A DNA stretch of 64,000 bases, taken from Aquilonibacter sp963820185. GTDB lineage: Bacteria; Vulcanimicrobiota; Vulcanimicrobiia; Vulcanimicrobiales; Vulcanimicrobiaceae. The DNA lies in the NCBI GenBank assembly GCA_963820185.1, contig CAWFYV010000003.1, positions 248,001 to 312,000 on the forward strand, given 5' to 3'. Under the pieces are notes generated by a model. That model saw only the letters and a program-made list of their open reading frames with translations, ran no database searches and was not told the origin of the DNA. The translations under genes and the position numbers were made by a program. This document shows positions 1-9,300 of the stretch, one piece after another. How positions within the stretch are numbered: position 1 is the stretch's first letter; the number at the start of each line of letters is the position of its first letter.

Positions 1-463
1 TGCCAAGCAGCTTAGCGAGGAGCGCACGACGCAGTCTGCGGCGACGCACCATGCGCCCGCCGATCAAGAGCCGAACGAGGCTCCGTGTGTCGTCCCCATC
101 CCCATCGTCGTCGCTGCTCGTTGTGTCGTCGTCGCTGTCTTCTTCTTCGCCACGACCGCTAATGAGCGCCGCAAGGAGTGCGCGCCGCAACTTACGGCGA
201 CGAACTGCGCGCCGCCCAACGAGGAACATGGCGAGCTTGCGTCCAGCATCGTCGACGTCAAGGTCATCACTGTCGTCGTCGTCGGTGTCCTCACCGACGG
301 TCGCGCCGCCCCGTAAGAGTTCGCCGAGCAACAGCGCACGAATTTTCTTACGCTGCCGTCTTCCTCCGAGAAATAACCCAATCAAGCGCCGACGCTCGTC
401 CTCGCCGATTTCGACATCCGGCTCCATGCCAAGCCTGCCGGTGTCGTTTACATATGTCGTCAT
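1..463 (-). CDS. Acidic/basic alternating repeat protein, partial (C-terminus beyond left edge)
   Basis: Reading from an ATG at 463 toward base 1 the frame stays open for 154 codons and leaves the window without a stop. A GGGAG ribosome site lies just before the ATG. The product is three copies of a basic amphipathic block of about 30 residues, each with the pattern R-K/R-L-x4-L-I/V-G-G/R-R-x-V/Q-R-R/K-K/R-x-L-R-x-A-L-L. The blocks are separated by linkers made almost only of Asp, Glu, Ser, Thr and Gly. Blocks sit near residues 24-52, 73-102 and 124-152. There is no signal peptide. I do not recognise the family. The alternation suggests helical modules that could bind nucleic acid, membrane or each other; that is inference. 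Asp codons GAC in runs are not simple-sequence noise, because the basic blocks between them are conserved at protein level. Confidence 0.65.
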   Translation of the reverse strand, partial: MTTYVNDTGRLGMEPDVEIGEDERRRLIGLFLGGRRQRKKIRALLLGELLRGGATVGEDTDDDDSDDLDVDDAGRKLAMFLVGRRAVRRRKLRRALLAALISGRGEEEDSDDDTTSSDDDGDGDDTRSLVRLLIGGRMVRRRRLRRALLAKLLG

Positions 464-613
464 TCTCTGCTCCCTTCGCGCGGGTCATCATAGCAGAGGA
501 AAATTAAGCTCACATGATAGCGTGCGCATTAAGAATCGTGAACGACATACTGCAATAGCCTGCGTTAACCGACGGGGTTGCCCGCCTGCACGAGGAGAAT
601 ACTGAGCGCTATC

Positions 614-937
614 ATGTTTGTACGAAGATTTACGGCTAGTGTCACCCGCGAGAACGCGCCGAGATACTACACGTTCTTCCGTAATACGCTTACACCGGAA
701 CTCGAACGGATCCCGGGACATCGCGGGGCCTTGGTCCTTAGCCGCGATAACGGCGACGATCCCATCGACATTACGGTGCTCACCTTTTGGGAATCCGAGG
801 AAGCAATCCGTCGATTCGCCGGGGATACACCCAACCGCGCCGTGGTCGAGCCGGAGGCACGCGAACTGCTTGCATCATTCAGTGACGTCATCTCGCAGCA
901 CGTCGTGGAAGTCGATACGCTGCAGCAGGTGCTATAG
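614..937 (+). CDS. Antibiotic biosynthesis monooxygenase (ABM) domain protein
   Basis: A 107-residue single-domain protein with the ABM ferredoxin-like fold pattern: an N-terminal strand (MFVRRFTASV), a helix carrying the P-R-Y-Y-T-F-F segment, a central G-x-R-G-A-L-V-L strand, then I-T-V-L-T-F-W-E-S-E-E-A-I-R-R-F, which is the usual W-x-S-x-E-A-x-x-x-F signature of this superfamily. Members are small dimeric oxygenases, heme-degrading enzymes or stress proteins, so the substrate cannot be named. I chose the ATG at 614; a TTG 36 bases earlier is possible and would place GAGGAG inside the gene. It stands alone between the divergent repeat protein and the convergent FolK-FolE2 gene. Confidence 0.75.
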   Translation: MFVRRFTASVTRENAPRYYTFFRNTLTPELERIPGHRGALVLSRDNGDDPIDITVLTFWESEEAIRRFAGDTPNRAVVEPEARELLASFSDVISQHVVEVDTLQQVL

Positions 938-959
938 GCGCCGAGCGTCGCGACGTCCG

Positions 960-2384
960 CTATGGTTGCAGCACGGGTGATGGACGGGTTCCCAGCCACG
1001 AGGCGAGGTCGGTCTTGGCGGTCACGTAGCTTCCGGTATCGAGTTCCTTACGGAACTCACTAAACAGCCCGAAGGCCTCGGCAAACGCATCGTGCTTGTG
1101 AATCGATTCATAGTTGATCTGGCTCGCGAAGACAAACGTGTCGTCGGGCAGGTCAGCGTACATGTCGAGCGAACGCGCCAGAATCCCGCGTACGACGTCC
1201 TCGACGAATTTCGGGTTGTGATGCGCCTTGTTGACGATGAAGAACTCGTCGGGGCGCTTGAGCAGATCATACGTTTCGCTCGACATCGAACTCTCGACGA
1301 TCTCAACCAAATCTTCGGCGCGCACCGCATCAGCAAATTGTTCGTCGACGCCGAGCAGGACCGCGCCGCGCCCGCGCTGGTTGTGTGTGGCAACGGGCAG
1401 TGCATCGAGCGCGCGTCGCGCATCGGCTTCCGAGAAGCCGGTCTCCATCAGCTGATGCAGCGAGTGCTCGCGTATCATCTGTTGTGCGCACGGACAGGCC
1501 GTCATGCCCTCGGCTTCAACACCGATGACGCGGCGCGTTCCGCGCTCGTCGGCATGCGCGATGCCGATCAGCGTGTAGATCTCTTCACCGCGCTTGCCCG
1601 AGACCGGCGTCCAGCGCTCGAGCCCGAAATCCGCACGCAGACGCACGTCGGCACGGATTGCGCGTTGGCTGCGCACGATCTGTCGTGCAATCGCTTCGAC
1701 CAAACCTTCAATACGCGCGGGCCCCGTCGACGCATCGAGCACCTCGAGCGTTGCCTCTTCGAGAATCTCGGAGAAACGCGACATGTGCACGCCGGCTTTA
1801 TCGGGCGCGAGGTCGGCAACCATCGTGAACTCGCCGTTGAAGACGCGCGGCGTACCGTCGATCTCGAGTTGCACGATACGTCGCACGTGCGAGACGCCGA
1901 CCCGGTTGAGCGAGAGCCGGACATCGGGCGTTTCTTCTTGACGGTTCGAGAGAAAGTGGAGGCTGCGCGCGCGGCGCCGCGGCGCTACGCTGCCGTTGCT
2001 CTTGGCAAAGTGCGCGAACTGCGGCGCAATCTCGGCAAGCGGCACCGCGTTGTAGGGCCGATGCGCGAGTTTGGGGTGCGTCCAGTCGCCGAAAACGAGG
2101 AGATCGATATCGATCGGGCGAGCCTGCAAGCGCGTATCTGAAATACGCCCGACGGCGAGTTCGACCTCACGCAGAACGCGCTCGAAGGCCTCGCGTTCGA
2201 GCTCCGTTTCGATCTCGGCTGCGACGTTGAGAAATGCCGGGCCGCCTGCGCCGTCGGCAGGCGCACTCTCGTAGAACGACGAGACGCGCGCGATCCGCGC
2301 GTAGGCGCGCAGCCGCTGCAGCGCAGCGAGGATGTTCGCTTGCCGGTCACCGAGATTTGAACCGATTCCAATATAGACGTGCAC
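960..2384 (-). CDS. folE2: Fused FolK (HPPK) - FolE2 (type IB GTP cyclohydrolase I)
   Basis: This 474-residue protein joins two folate-pathway enzymes. Residues 1-115 look like 6-hydroxymethyl-7,8-dihydropterin pyrophosphokinase: N-terminal YIGIGSNLGDR, then the R-P-I-D-I-D-L-L-V-F-G signature and P-L-A-E-I-A-P. The following 350 residues match FolE2, the zinc-independent-type GTP cyclohydrolase that makes dihydroneopterin triphosphate, with the catalytic-cysteine region TACPCAQQ and the T-H-N-Q-R-G-R-G segment. A linker of about 25 Arg/Ser-rich residues separates the parts. The pair therefore covers the first and a later step of pterin synthesis, with dihydroneopterin aldolase missing between them. 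The start is a GTG two bases after the stop of the upstream thioredoxin-like gene, so the two are probably translated together. Assignment of both domains is firm; whether the HPPK part is active is less sure because its C-terminal loop is short. Confidence 0.88.
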   Translation of the reverse strand: MHVYIGIGSNLGDRQANILAALQRLRAYARIARVSSFYESAPADGAGGPAFLNVAAEIETELEREAFERVLREVELAVGRISDTRLQARPIDIDLLVFGDWTHPKLAHRPYNAVPLAEIAPQFAHFAKSNGSVAPRRRARSLHFLSNRQEETPDVRLSLNRVGVSHVRRIVQLEIDGTPRVFNGEFTMVADLAPDKAGVHMSRFSEILEEATLEVLDASTGPARIEGLVEAIARQIVRSQRAIRADVRLRADFGLERWTPVSGKRGEEIYTLIGIAHADERGTRRVIGVEAEGMTACPCAQQMIREHSLHQLMETGFSEADARRALDALPVATHNQRGRGAVLLGVDEQFADAVRAEDLVEIVESSMSSETYDLLKRPDEFFIVNKAHHNPKFVEDVVRGILARSLDMYADLPDDTFVFASQINYESIHKHDAFAEAFGLFSEFRKELDTGSYVTAKTDLASWLGTRPSPVLQP

Positions 2385-2386
2385 GC

Positions 2387-2854
2387 TTACCGTTCTTGTA
2401 GCAAGGCCTCCACCGTCGAACGCACCTGGTCGTCTTGCGAGTCACCGACGATGACCTTCCGTAAGCGACCGTGGCGATCGAAGAAGAGTTGCGTCGGCCA
2501 GGCGTTGACGCCGTAGGCGTCCCACAGCGAGAACGCGTTATCGACGGCGACCGGCCAAACGATGCCCTGTTGCGCAAGGTTCTCCGTGACGTAGGCTCGT
2601 TGCTTCTCGGCCGGGGTCTCGGGCGCGTGAATCCCGACGACCGCGAGCCCCTTGGTGCGGTCGGCCGCGTAGAGCGAGCGCAGCGTGGGTACGACGTTGC
2701 GGCAGTTATAGCAATCGACGGTGAAGACGTCGAGGATTACGACCTTGCCCGCGAGTTCGGCCGCCGTAACGCGGCTGCCGATCCAGTCCTTTGCAGCTAA
2801 TACGGGCTGAAGCGATGTCGTGGCAAGGAGCACGAGTGCAGCAAGTTTGAACAT
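2387..2854 (-). CDS. Thioredoxin-like (TlpA/DsbE-type) secreted protein
   Basis: 155 residues starting MFKLAALVLLATTSLQPVLA, a clear signal peptide or anchor ending near residue 21. The mature part is a thioredoxin fold: G-K-V-V-I-L-D-V-F-T-V-D-C-Y-N-C-R carries the redox pair Cys-Tyr-Asn-Cys, and WPTQLFFDRHGR is the cis-proline loop with the T-Q-L-F-F-D strand. This is the pattern of TlpA/ResA-like and DipZ C-terminal domains that keep periplasmic thiols reduced or serve cytochrome maturation. The same frame is open far upstream, but that part is the antisense of manA and I rejected it because the signal peptide marks the true start. It is the first gene of a two-gene unit with folK-folE2. 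Confidence 0.85.
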   Translation of the reverse strand: MFKLAALVLLATTSLQPVLAAKDWIGSRVTAAELAGKVVILDVFTVDCYNCRNVVPTLRSLYAADRTKGLAVVGIHAPETPAEKQRAYVTENLAQQGIVWPVAVDNAFSLWDAYGVNAWPTQLFFDRHGRLRKVIVGDSQDDQVRSTVEALLQER

Positions 2855-2902
2855 ATCTAGAAGTACGCCGTAACCGCGGCGGCGGATCAACATGGAGCCA
2901 GC

Positions 2903-3967
2903 GTGAGCAACGACTCGGTCTACCCCTTTGCCGTCGAACCCAAGGAGACCCCCGCCATTTGGGGCGGCGACGCTTTGGTCACGCGCTTCGGGAAAGCGGC
3001 CGATCCGAACGCCAAAATCGGCGAATCGTGGGAGTGTTGGGACGAGAACCATATTCTCAACGGCCCGTTCGCCGGCAAGACGATCGCCGATCTGCGCGCG
3101 CAGCTCGGCCCCACGCTGCTTGGCGATCTCGATCCGAAGCAGCTCTTCCCGATTCTCACCAAGATCATCGACGCGCAGGATGCGCTTTCCGTGCAAGTGC
3201 ACCCCGACGACGCCTACGCACAGCGCGTCGAGCACCAGCACAACGGCAAAACCGAGTGCTGGTATATCCTCTCGGCCAACGAAGGCGCCGAACTCGTCTA
3301 CGGTTGGGTGCGCGACACGACGCGTGAAGAGTACGAACGGCGCGTGGCCGACGGTACGCTCGGCGAGATTCTGCGGCGGGTGCCGGTCAAAGCCGGCGAG
3401 ACATACTACTTGCCCGCCGGCACGCTGCATGCAATCGGCGCAGGCATCATCCTTTTCGAAACGCAACAGGCGAGTGACTTGACGTACCGCATCTTCGATT
3501 GGAATCGCGTCGGTGCCGATGGCAAGCCGCGCGAACTGCACGTGAAGAAAGCCGCCGATGTCCTCGACTATCATCAGGGGACGCGCGGAGCCGCCGAGAC
3601 GATCGCATATACATACGAAAGCCTCGATCGCACCGCGCTCGTCGCGAGCAAGAACTTCAACGTCGAGCGGGTGGTTGCGACCGATGAAGCTGCTTCGCTG
3701 GAAACTGATGGGCGGCCGGCGATCGTGATGGCGCTCGAGCACCCGATGACCGTGCAGGCCGGCGACGTGACCCTTGCACTCGAAAAATATCAAACCGCAC
3801 TGGTGCCCGCAGCGGCGCAATGGTTCACGGTCGCAGCGACCGATGGACGCGCAGCGCCGTTTATGCTGGTTGCGCCGCCTGAAAACACCGAGACGATGGT
3901 GGTGCGTTTGATCGCGTCGGGTATCGACCAAGACCGGATCGATAGCTTCATGGCGCAGTTCACATGA
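2903..3967 (+). CDS. manA: Mannose-6-phosphate isomerase, class I
   Basis: A 354-residue type I phosphomannose isomerase that interconverts fructose-6-phosphate and mannose-6-phosphate, feeding GDP-mannose and surface glycans. Visible hallmarks are the N-terminal P-A-I-W-G-G-D segment, the zinc-binding SVQVHPDD (about residue 97), K-T-E-C-W-Y-I-L with the metal Glu, and LPAGTLHAIG with the metal His. It starts at GTG, with GGAG eleven bases before. It overlaps lysA by four bases (ATGA), so the pair is translationally coupled although the two reactions belong to different pathways. Confidence 0.92.
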   Translation: MSNDSVYPFAVEPKETPAIWGGDALVTRFGKAADPNAKIGESWECWDENHILNGPFAGKTIADLRAQLGPTLLGDLDPKQLFPILTKIIDAQDALSVQVHPDDAYAQRVEHQHNGKTECWYILSANEGAELVYGWVRDTTREEYERRVADGTLGEILRRVPVKAGETYYLPAGTLHAIGAGIILFETQQASDLTYRIFDWNRVGADGKPRELHVKKAADVLDYHQGTRGAAETIAYTYESLDRTALVASKNFNVERVVATDEAASLETDGRPAIVMALEHPMTVQAGDVTLALEKYQTALVPAAAQWFTVAATDGRAAPFMLVAPPENTETMVVRLIASGIDQDRIDSFMAQFT

Positions 3968-5145
3968 TGCTGCTCGGCGGCGAGCGCGCCGACGCGCTCG
4001 CCGAACGCTTCGGCACGCCGCTCCTCGTGATCGATCTGCGCATCTTAGACGGTGCGCTCGATGCGATGCTCGCAGCGGCAGCGCCGCACAACATCGCGGT
4101 TTCGTATGCGGGCAAAGCGCTATTGCTACCAGGACTCGTGCGCCATCTGCACCCGCGCCCGATCGGCATCGACGTATCGTCGATCGGCGAGATCGCGGTC
4201 GCCGAACGCGGCGGTTTCGAAGCGTCGCGGCTAACGCTGCACGGCGCCGGCAAAACCGCCGAAGAACACGAGGCGGTTTTCGAAGGGCGCGTTGGCCGAA
4301 TCGTCATCGATGGGATGGATGAGTTGCACGCGTTTGCTGCGCGCTCCAGCGGCCGCAGCGCGAATGTGTTGTTGCGTTTCAATACCGGAATCGAAGCGCA
4401 CACGCACGACTTTATTCGCACGGCGGGAAGTCGCAGCAAGTTCGGCTTTGCGCCGAGCGAAGCCGACGATGCGTTTGCACTGCTGCACAACTATCCGTCA
4501 CTGCACGTGCGCGGCGTGCACGCACATATCGGCTCGCAAACCTACGACACAATGCCGTACGTGGAGAACGCACAGCGGCTCGTGGCGCTGCTGCAAAAGA
4601 TGCGTGCGGCGGGATTCGCCGGGGCCGACACGTTGATCGTCGGCGGCGGCTTCGGCGTCCAGATGGAGCCGGATGCAAAGGATCAGACGATCGATATCGC
4701 TGGAACGCTCGACGCAGTTGCCCGCGTTGTGCCCGCGGGCATTCACGTCGAAATCGAACCGGGCCGAGCACTCATCGCGGCGGCTGGGACGTCGCTCTAT
4801 CGCGTGGTCGCGGTGAAACGCTTCGAAGGCCGTCGCTTCATCATCGTCGACGGCAGCTTAGCTGACAATCCACGTCCGGTGATGTACGGCGCATATCATC
4901 ATTTCGAAGCGGTTGAACCGCGCACGCCGCTCGCACCAGCGTTGGTTTGCGGCCGCTCGTGCGAAGCCGACGAACTCGGCGAAGCCTTGCTACCGGAAGA
5001 TCTACGCGCAGGCGATCTCGTCGTGATGCACACCACCGGCGCATACACCTACAGTATGGCGAGTAATTACAACTGGTTCGCAAAACCGCCGGTCATTGCC
5101 GTCGCCGCCGGCGAAGTGCAAGTGTGGGCGCAACGCGGGGACTAG
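3964..5145 (+). CDS. lysA: Diaminopimelate decarboxylase
   Basis: 393 residues of fold-type III PLP decarboxylase. It removes CO2 from meso-diaminopimelate to give L-lysine. I see the PLP lysine segment SYAGKALLL (about Lys51), VRGVHAHIGSQ, the phosphate-binding GGGFG, E-P-G-R-A-L, and the C-terminal active-site elements C-G-R-S-C-E-A-D and G-A-Y-T-Y-S-M-A-S-N-Y-N. These favour LysA over ornithine or arginine decarboxylases, but substrate is inferred from sequence memory. The ATG overlaps the manA stop. Its own stop overlaps the convergent membrane-protein gene by four bases. Confidence 0.9.
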   Translation: MMLLGGERADALAERFGTPLLVIDLRILDGALDAMLAAAAPHNIAVSYAGKALLLPGLVRHLHPRPIGIDVSSIGEIAVAERGGFEASRLTLHGAGKTAEEHEAVFEGRVGRIVIDGMDELHAFAARSSGRSANVLLRFNTGIEAHTHDFIRTAGSRSKFGFAPSEADDAFALLHNYPSLHVRGVHAHIGSQTYDTMPYVENAQRLVALLQKMRAAGFAGADTLIVGGGFGVQMEPDAKDQTIDIAGTLDAVARVVPAGIHVEIEPGRALIAAAGTSLYRVVAVKRFEGRRFIIVDGSLADNPRPVMYGAYHHFEAVEPRTPLAPALVCGRSCEADELGEALLPEDLRAGDLVVMHTTGAYTYSMASNYNWFAKPPVIAVAAGEVQVWAQRGD

Positions 5146-5597
5146 ATGATCCCTTGGCACACTCCCTGCCAAAACTCAGATCCGACGATCGCCCCAGCAA
5201 CGAGAGACGCAACGTACAGGCTCCCGATGACTGCTGCTCCTTGTCTTCGGCTCATTCTTAGGAGCAACGGCATGGCGATGCACATTACAGCAAATGCCGC
5301 AATCGCTTCGCGGTACCAGGCAATCGCGAAGATGAACGTGTAAAGAGGAATTCCGAGCAAGTTAACGGCTGGATCCGGGGGGCCGCAGCCTGCACGCCAC
5401 GTTGCAAAGGCGAGGTACGCTAACGCGAAAATCGCCAACGAACATGGGGGGAAAATCACCAGAACGAGAAGCCTATCCGGGCGGAGCGTGCTTTGAAACG
5501 GTAGCATCGTGACGAATGTGCAGGCTGTAATCACCAGTGCAACTATCACAAGATACGGAACAACAACACTCGCCAGATCTGAGTGGATTTGACTCAA
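5142..5597 (-). CDS. Small polytopic membrane protein, function unknown
   Basis: About 151 residues with four to five hydrophobic stretches: VVVPYLVIVALVITACTFV, LLVLVIFPPCSLAIFALAYL, LLGIPLYTFIFAIAWY, EAIAAFAVMCIAMPLLL and VIGSLYVASLVAGAIVG. No catalytic motif or known family is apparent. The start is uncertain: an upstream ATG at 5675 would overlap the preceding gene by 82 bases, while a TTG at 5597 overlaps its stop by four bases (TTGA) and fits translational coupling, so I use the TTG. It is the last gene of the unit that begins with the giant repeat protein. This placement suggests, but does not show, a role in exporting or protecting against that protein. Confidence 0.55.
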   Translation of the reverse strand: MSQIHSDLASVVVPYLVIVALVITACTFVTMLPFQSTLRPDRLLVLVIFPPCSLAIFALAYLAFATWRAGCGPPDPAVNLLGIPLYTFIFAIAWYREAIAAFAVMCIAMPLLLRMSRRQGAAVIGSLYVASLVAGAIVGSEFWQGVCQGII

Positions 5598-6298
5598 ATG
5601 TCGAACTCTCGATCGTATCGCGGCGGCCCAACCATGATCGAAACAAAACGCGAGAGCAACTCCGGCGTGTCGCAAAGATCATGTGGCGAAATGCTCAGCA
5701 TTTGTTCGATTTCTTTTCTGGAGCCTTGCCCAGCCGCGCCCAAAGATGCGCGATGCGCTTCAATGCAGCTATAGATCAAGCGCAATGCAGTAACCTCGGC
5801 AGACGTTCGGTCTGTTGCCAGCACAGCATTGAATGATTCTAGCAGGTCTAAGGGCTCGGTCATGAGCGCAAACAGTGTAGCTCGGCTTGGAGACTCCTTA
5901 CTGCCCAAGAAAGTAACGGCATTGCGGCGAAGCTCTCCGGCGACCTCCTCACTTCCGTAGATCGTTGTCGAGCGGGCGAGGAGCCCAACGACATCGCGCT
6001 TGTTTCTTCCCCATGGAAAGCGCTGAATATCGAAAGCGTTAACGGCAAAGAGCCTCACGTCAGAGCCGCCAATCCTCCAACGCATCTTTCCATTAGGGCG
6101 ATCGCCCGCAAATACGAAGAACGTCGCTGGCTGAGTGGAACCTTGCGAGAGTGGCGCTTGCAGCACACACGCCGGAATGAAGAACTGCACGATTTTTGCC
6201 AAGCAGCTTTCGGCGCGCCGAGCCTCCCCCGCAGGTACTGAAGGCTGAGAGATTCGCCGGTAGGTAGCTAGTGCTGCTCGCGAGTTCATCTTCATCAT
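5594..6298 (-). CDS. Unrecognised 234-residue protein next to the giant repeat gene
   Basis: I do not recognise this protein. It has no signal peptide and no strong membrane segment, although residues 34-46 (KIVQFFIPACVLQ) are hydrophobic. The middle part is mixed alpha/beta (FFVFAGDRPNGKMRWRIGG, DVRLFAVNAFDIQRFPWG). The C-terminal half looks helical (SAEVTALRLIYSCIEAHRASLG). It starts nine bases after the stop of the 1487-residue frame, and its stop overlaps the likely start of the membrane protein, so all are probably one transcript. The first three Met codons (6298, 6295, 6289) are all possible starts. Base composition is lower in GC than the flanking metabolic genes, as in the neighbouring repeat gene, which hints at joint transfer. 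Confidence 0.6.
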   Translation of the reverse strand: MMKMNSRAALATYRRISQPSVPAGEARRAESCLAKIVQFFIPACVLQAPLSQGSTQPATFFVFAGDRPNGKMRWRIGGSDVRLFAVNAFDIQRFPWGRNKRDVVGLLARSTTIYGSEEVAGELRRNAVTFLGSKESPSRATLFALMTEPLDLLESFNAVLATDRTSAEVTALRLIYSCIEAHRASLGAAGQGSRKEIEQMLSISPHDLCDTPELLSRFVSIMVGPPRYDREFDI

Positions 6299-6307
6299 TA
6301 GCGCAAC

Positions 6308-9300
6308 CTACGACGCGAACTGATACGTTGTGACGTTTCCAACCACATTTGACGCCGTGTCCGTTTGGTGTACCGGCCCGGGGTATGGGTCCAGATAAAG
6401 CGCGTTGTCCGGCCCAAAGTAGTAGTACTCGCCCGAACTATTGGGATCTTGAGCCCAGAAGCCGGTTTCGCCGTTTGCCAGCATGAATGGTGTCCAAATG
6501 AGGTCTCCGTAGTCCTGTGCAGGCTGCGGTGCTGCTGGCGGCGGCGGAAAGTTGTACGTCGCGACGTTACCGATCAGATCCGAGGTAGCATCGCCGGGTT
6601 GAACTTCTCCGGGGTAATCATCTACGTATAGATTGCCATCGGGACCGAAGTAGTAGTACTGTCCGTTTTGGGCACCCGTCCAATACCCGTAACTTCCATC
6701 GGGAAGCATAAATGCAGTCCACTCGAGCCCACCGTAGGTTGGACTTGGAGGCGGATCGACGACGGCGGTGACGGCCTGAATTTCTCCGACGGCTTGATTC
6801 GACGCATCCCAAAGCGAGACGTAAGTTCCGGACAAGCTTCCTCCGACAACAGACTCGTTTGCAATATCGTGTTGGAACGCCAGCTGGCCGCCGCCGGTAT
6901 CGCCGTAGAGACTGTCGAGCTGAGAGGCGAGCTTCTTCACTTCTGCGATGGGAGAATTGATATTTGCCGCGACCCAATCTTCGATATATTCAAGCATCGA
7001 GAGGCCGCCGAGTCCCCGCTGAACCACGTCTGTTTGCGGGTTGTACGCTGGACCGTAGGCGGTAGCCGAATGACCCTGAAGTTCTCCCGTGTAGTCAGTG
7101 AACCGCGTCGTGTCGTATTTATCGGGCATGTCCGCCGGGTTGTCATGGTGTCCGCCAAAGAGCAGAATGACGAGCCCAACTGCGATAGCTACGGGAAGCG
7201 CGGCGCTGGCGGCAAAGGCCTCGATCGCACCAGACGCGCCGTCGCCGATAATGCTAGTGACAAAGTCGGACGTCAAGAAATTCGCGACGTCGAGGGGTAA
7301 GCTGTATGCGGTCATAGCGCCCTCGACAGCGCCCCAGACTCCACCCTGCTCAAAATCATTGTAGATGCTTTCGACATCGCCGATAACCGTGACGGCGTCT
7401 TCATACGAGGCAATCCCTTGTCCAACCTCGTCGAGATATTGCTCAATAGGGACACCACCGATAGTTGCTGGAATAATTCCGAGTTGAACGCCGGCCTCGG
7501 CGAGATCGAGACCTCCCGAGAGGACGTTTACGACGCCTCCTGCCTTGATGGACTCGATGCCGACTACAAGGTCGCTTAATGCACCGAGATTTCCGGTAAA
7601 GGCTCCGCTCAGGTTGGGATTGGTCAGAACGATGTCACGGACATAGGGACTGTTAAAAAGTTCCGCGGCCGGATTTGTGGTTGTTTGCGTATCGACCTCT
7701 TGCAAAATACCGGGCCGCGTATAATCGAAGGAATCCTCATAAGGATCGGCCACGAGGCTGTTTCCCCACCCTGGCGCCAAGCCATAGTACGGCTTGATGT
7801 TAAAAGCAAGATCTTGCCAGGACGGGGCAAGCGGGACGGTTTTCCCAGAAAATTGGAAGTCGTTTGCGGTATCTGACGGATTATTGTTTATCGGATTATT
7901 GCTAAAGGTCACCTTCATGTTTGCCGTATTGATTTTTGCGAGCTGCAAAAGAGCCGCCGTCCCCGAGTTACTGTTAAATTGCTCCGTATTCGCGAAAGGG
8001 GTATAACTGTAGAGTACGTGGTTCGTATAGGCGATGAAGAAGTTTGTCAATTGGATAGCGAACTGCTGGGTTGTCAGTCCGCTCGCCGAAGGGGGGCTCA
8101 GAGTAAGCGGATTTATACAGTTTTCGCCGCCCGGCGTTGCACCATTCGTGATTTGATTGTCAGCATCGAATTTGGCCGTCAAATAACGGCCTACGGGCTC
8201 GAAACTCAACGTGTAAGATTGGTAGTTCCCATTTACGTTGCTTGAAATGTTGATCCACGTGTGGATTGCATTGAGCGCCCCTACGCCCGGTTCTATCACC
8301 CAATGCGCCATCAATTGGACTTGAAGATTCTGCCCGTTTAGGATGTTGAGGACTTGCTGCGGAGTAGTTGTGCCCCAATCCACGTTTTCTTCGAGCCACT
8401 TGAGATCGCCAGCCGGGATGGAGGCCTTTGTTGACACCCAAACCGAGTATTTGGCTGTATGAAACGGGCCAAGCGGAAATGGGTCGTCGCCAACATCGCC
8501 GCCGGTGCCGGTGAGGGTGAAACTAGCTCCGTTACTCGACGAGCCGAGCCCCCCGCCTCCTTGATAGAGAAGGGAATGCTTGACCGCGCTCGGCTCGAAG
8601 CTCGCAATCTGTGATGATGAAAGCGCAAGAACTTGCGATGTCGAGAGGTCGTTGATTTGGTCCGCGTTAAAATTGCCCAGCTGTGTCGAAGACAGGCCCG
8701 TCATTTGTTCGCTGCTCAGTCCGGCAATAAAGACACCGGTAAGGTCGGCGATCTGCTGTGACGATAATTCAGCCAGCTGCGAATTGCCCAGCGCAGCAAC
8801 TTGTTGTTCGCTAAGAGATGAGAGAAAGCCCGACGACAGCCCCGAAACTATACCGCTTGAAATGCCGGCGATCTGATCGGCGCTGAACATTGCGATCTGC
8901 TGCGGTAGCAGCGCATTTAGTTGCGACGCGTTTAGCAGCGAGATTTGAGCAGCCGTGAAAGCTGCGATTTGCTCGGGCGTAAACGTAGTGATCGACGCGG
9001 TGGTCAGTGACTGCACCTGCGCGCCAGAAAGTCCCGAGACAGCCGCCTGACCTTCGTCCTCGAGTTCTACATTTGCAGAGTACTGGCTGAGTAATGTATC
9101 GAGGGCAGTGACGATCGCATTGGGCGAGCCTGCAGTTTGCGTGAGAGCAGCAGCGATCGTCGAATAGTTCGACGAGAAGCTTCCCGAAAGGCCAATCGTC
9201 GGGTCGATGTTCAAGTCAGCTACGGCATTAAATGTCGGACTTTCGCTTTGCTGGAACGCCGAAGAGAGCTGGTTGATTGTGCTCTCGCCGGCCGCTATCG

